Positions 15,711 through 15,965 of a stretch of 15,965 bases of DNA are shown here, one piece after another; the stretch's first letter is position 1; the number at the start of each line of letters is the position of its first letter. This stretch comes from JBBDRW01 sp040905265 (GTDB taxonomy: Bacteria > Bacteroidota > Rhodothermia > Balneolales > Balneolaceae). Under the pieces are notes generated by a model. The model did no database searches and was not told where the DNA came from. It saw only the letters and a list, made by a program, of their open reading frames with translations. The position numbers and the translations under genes are program-made. The stretch covers positions 1 to 15,965 of the forward strand of contig JBBDRW010000174.1 of the NCBI GenBank assembly GCA_040905265.1, in the 5' to 3' direction.

Positions 15711-15965
15711 CTACAAACGCCCTGCAACATCCAGCAGCCCGCTTCGCAGGCTGACCCAGAGATAGTTGAAGAAACTTTTTTCCGGGTCTCTTTCGGCAGA
15801 GATACTCCCTTCACGAACCTCTTCGCCGTTTGATGCACTGGAGGAGCGCATCATGAACCGGTTTGCCAGTGTGGAGATCTGGTCGCCGAGGTTTTGCGAG
15901 TGGTCATCCCGGCTGACTTTCTGTAGTGTAAAGCCGTCATAGCGGGCCTGGAGGAAGCCGACGCC
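15711..15965 (-). CDS. C-terminal end of an unidentified protein (partial, runs off the right edge)
   Basis: Read on the - strand from the window edge, an open frame of 84 codons ends at TAG (15711-15713). No start is inside, so the gene begins beyond the window. The visible tail starts GVGFLQARYDGFTLQKVSRDD. It passes through a polar, Ser/Glu-rich stretch (RSSSASNGEEVREGSISAERD) and ends SFFNYLWVSLRSGLLDVAGRL, an aromatic/amphipathic terminus. It vaguely recalls the ends of AsmA/DUF748-like envelope proteins of Bacteroidota, but I cannot confirm this and assign no function. It converges on recD, with the recD terminator lying between them. Confidence 0.65.
   Translation of the reverse strand, partial: GVGFLQARYDGFTLQKVSRDDHSQNLGDQISTLANRFMMRSSSASNGEEVREGSISAERDPEKSFFNYLWVSLRSGLLDVAGRL

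Noticed and set aside
15644..15838. 64-codon - strand frame near the right edge
   Set aside because: Overlaps in another frame the better-supported C-terminal tail ending at 15711, and it covers the terminator edge.

Overview
The window (about 16 kb, moderately GC-rich) looks like chromosomal DNA from the Bacteroidota/Chlorobiota/Balneolota-Rhodothermota (FCB) group. This placement is an inference. It rests on an ebo-type gene set, a small HPt protein of Bacteroidota flavour, a recC-recB-recD operon, and the lack of a clear Shine-Dalgarno before most first genes (eboD, eboF, galE, HPt and the thioesterase). No rRNA, tRNA, CRISPR array, transposase or phage gene was seen.

Layout. (1) 196-4107, + strand: the distal half of an ebo (metabolite-traffic) cluster. 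eboD is a dehydroquinate-synthase-like sugar-phosphate cyclase, eboE a TIM-barrel protein, and eboF an alkaline-phosphatase-superfamily protein. eboA, eboB and eboC are not in the window; they may lie just to the left. (2) 4167-6319, - strand: a probable four-gene run read as acyl-CoA thioesterase, orphan HPt phosphotransfer protein, galE, and a small GlsB/YeaQ/YmgE-type membrane protein. It converges on eboF. (3) 6320-6661: a 342-bp divergent intergenic region with no gene but several inverted repeats. One is a 20-bp near-palindrome exactly flanked by 5-bp direct repeats. (4) 6662-15422, + strand: a complete recC-recB-recD operon whose genes are joined by ATGA start/stop overlaps. (5) 15423-15710: a 3' region with a cluster of AATACA-type half-sites and a good intrinsic terminator. 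(6) 15711-15965, - strand: the C-terminal end of a gene entering from the right edge.

How the genes work together. The ebo proteins are genetically linked in other bacteria to moving or processing secondary metabolites toward the periplasm (scytonemin in cyanobacteria, a nematode-repellent trait in Pseudomonas), but their biochemistry is unresolved. RecBCD is the double-strand-break resection and recombination machine, and all its expected helicase and nuclease motifs are present. The most interesting points are three. EboF has an AP-superfamily fold with most canonical metal ligands replaced. EboD keeps the zinc-binding residues of dehydroquinate synthase but changes the substrate-contact region. 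The intergenic DNA upstream of recC is strongly structured. I did not find a wholly new multi-gene system; the ebo module is the nearest thing to an under-explained one.
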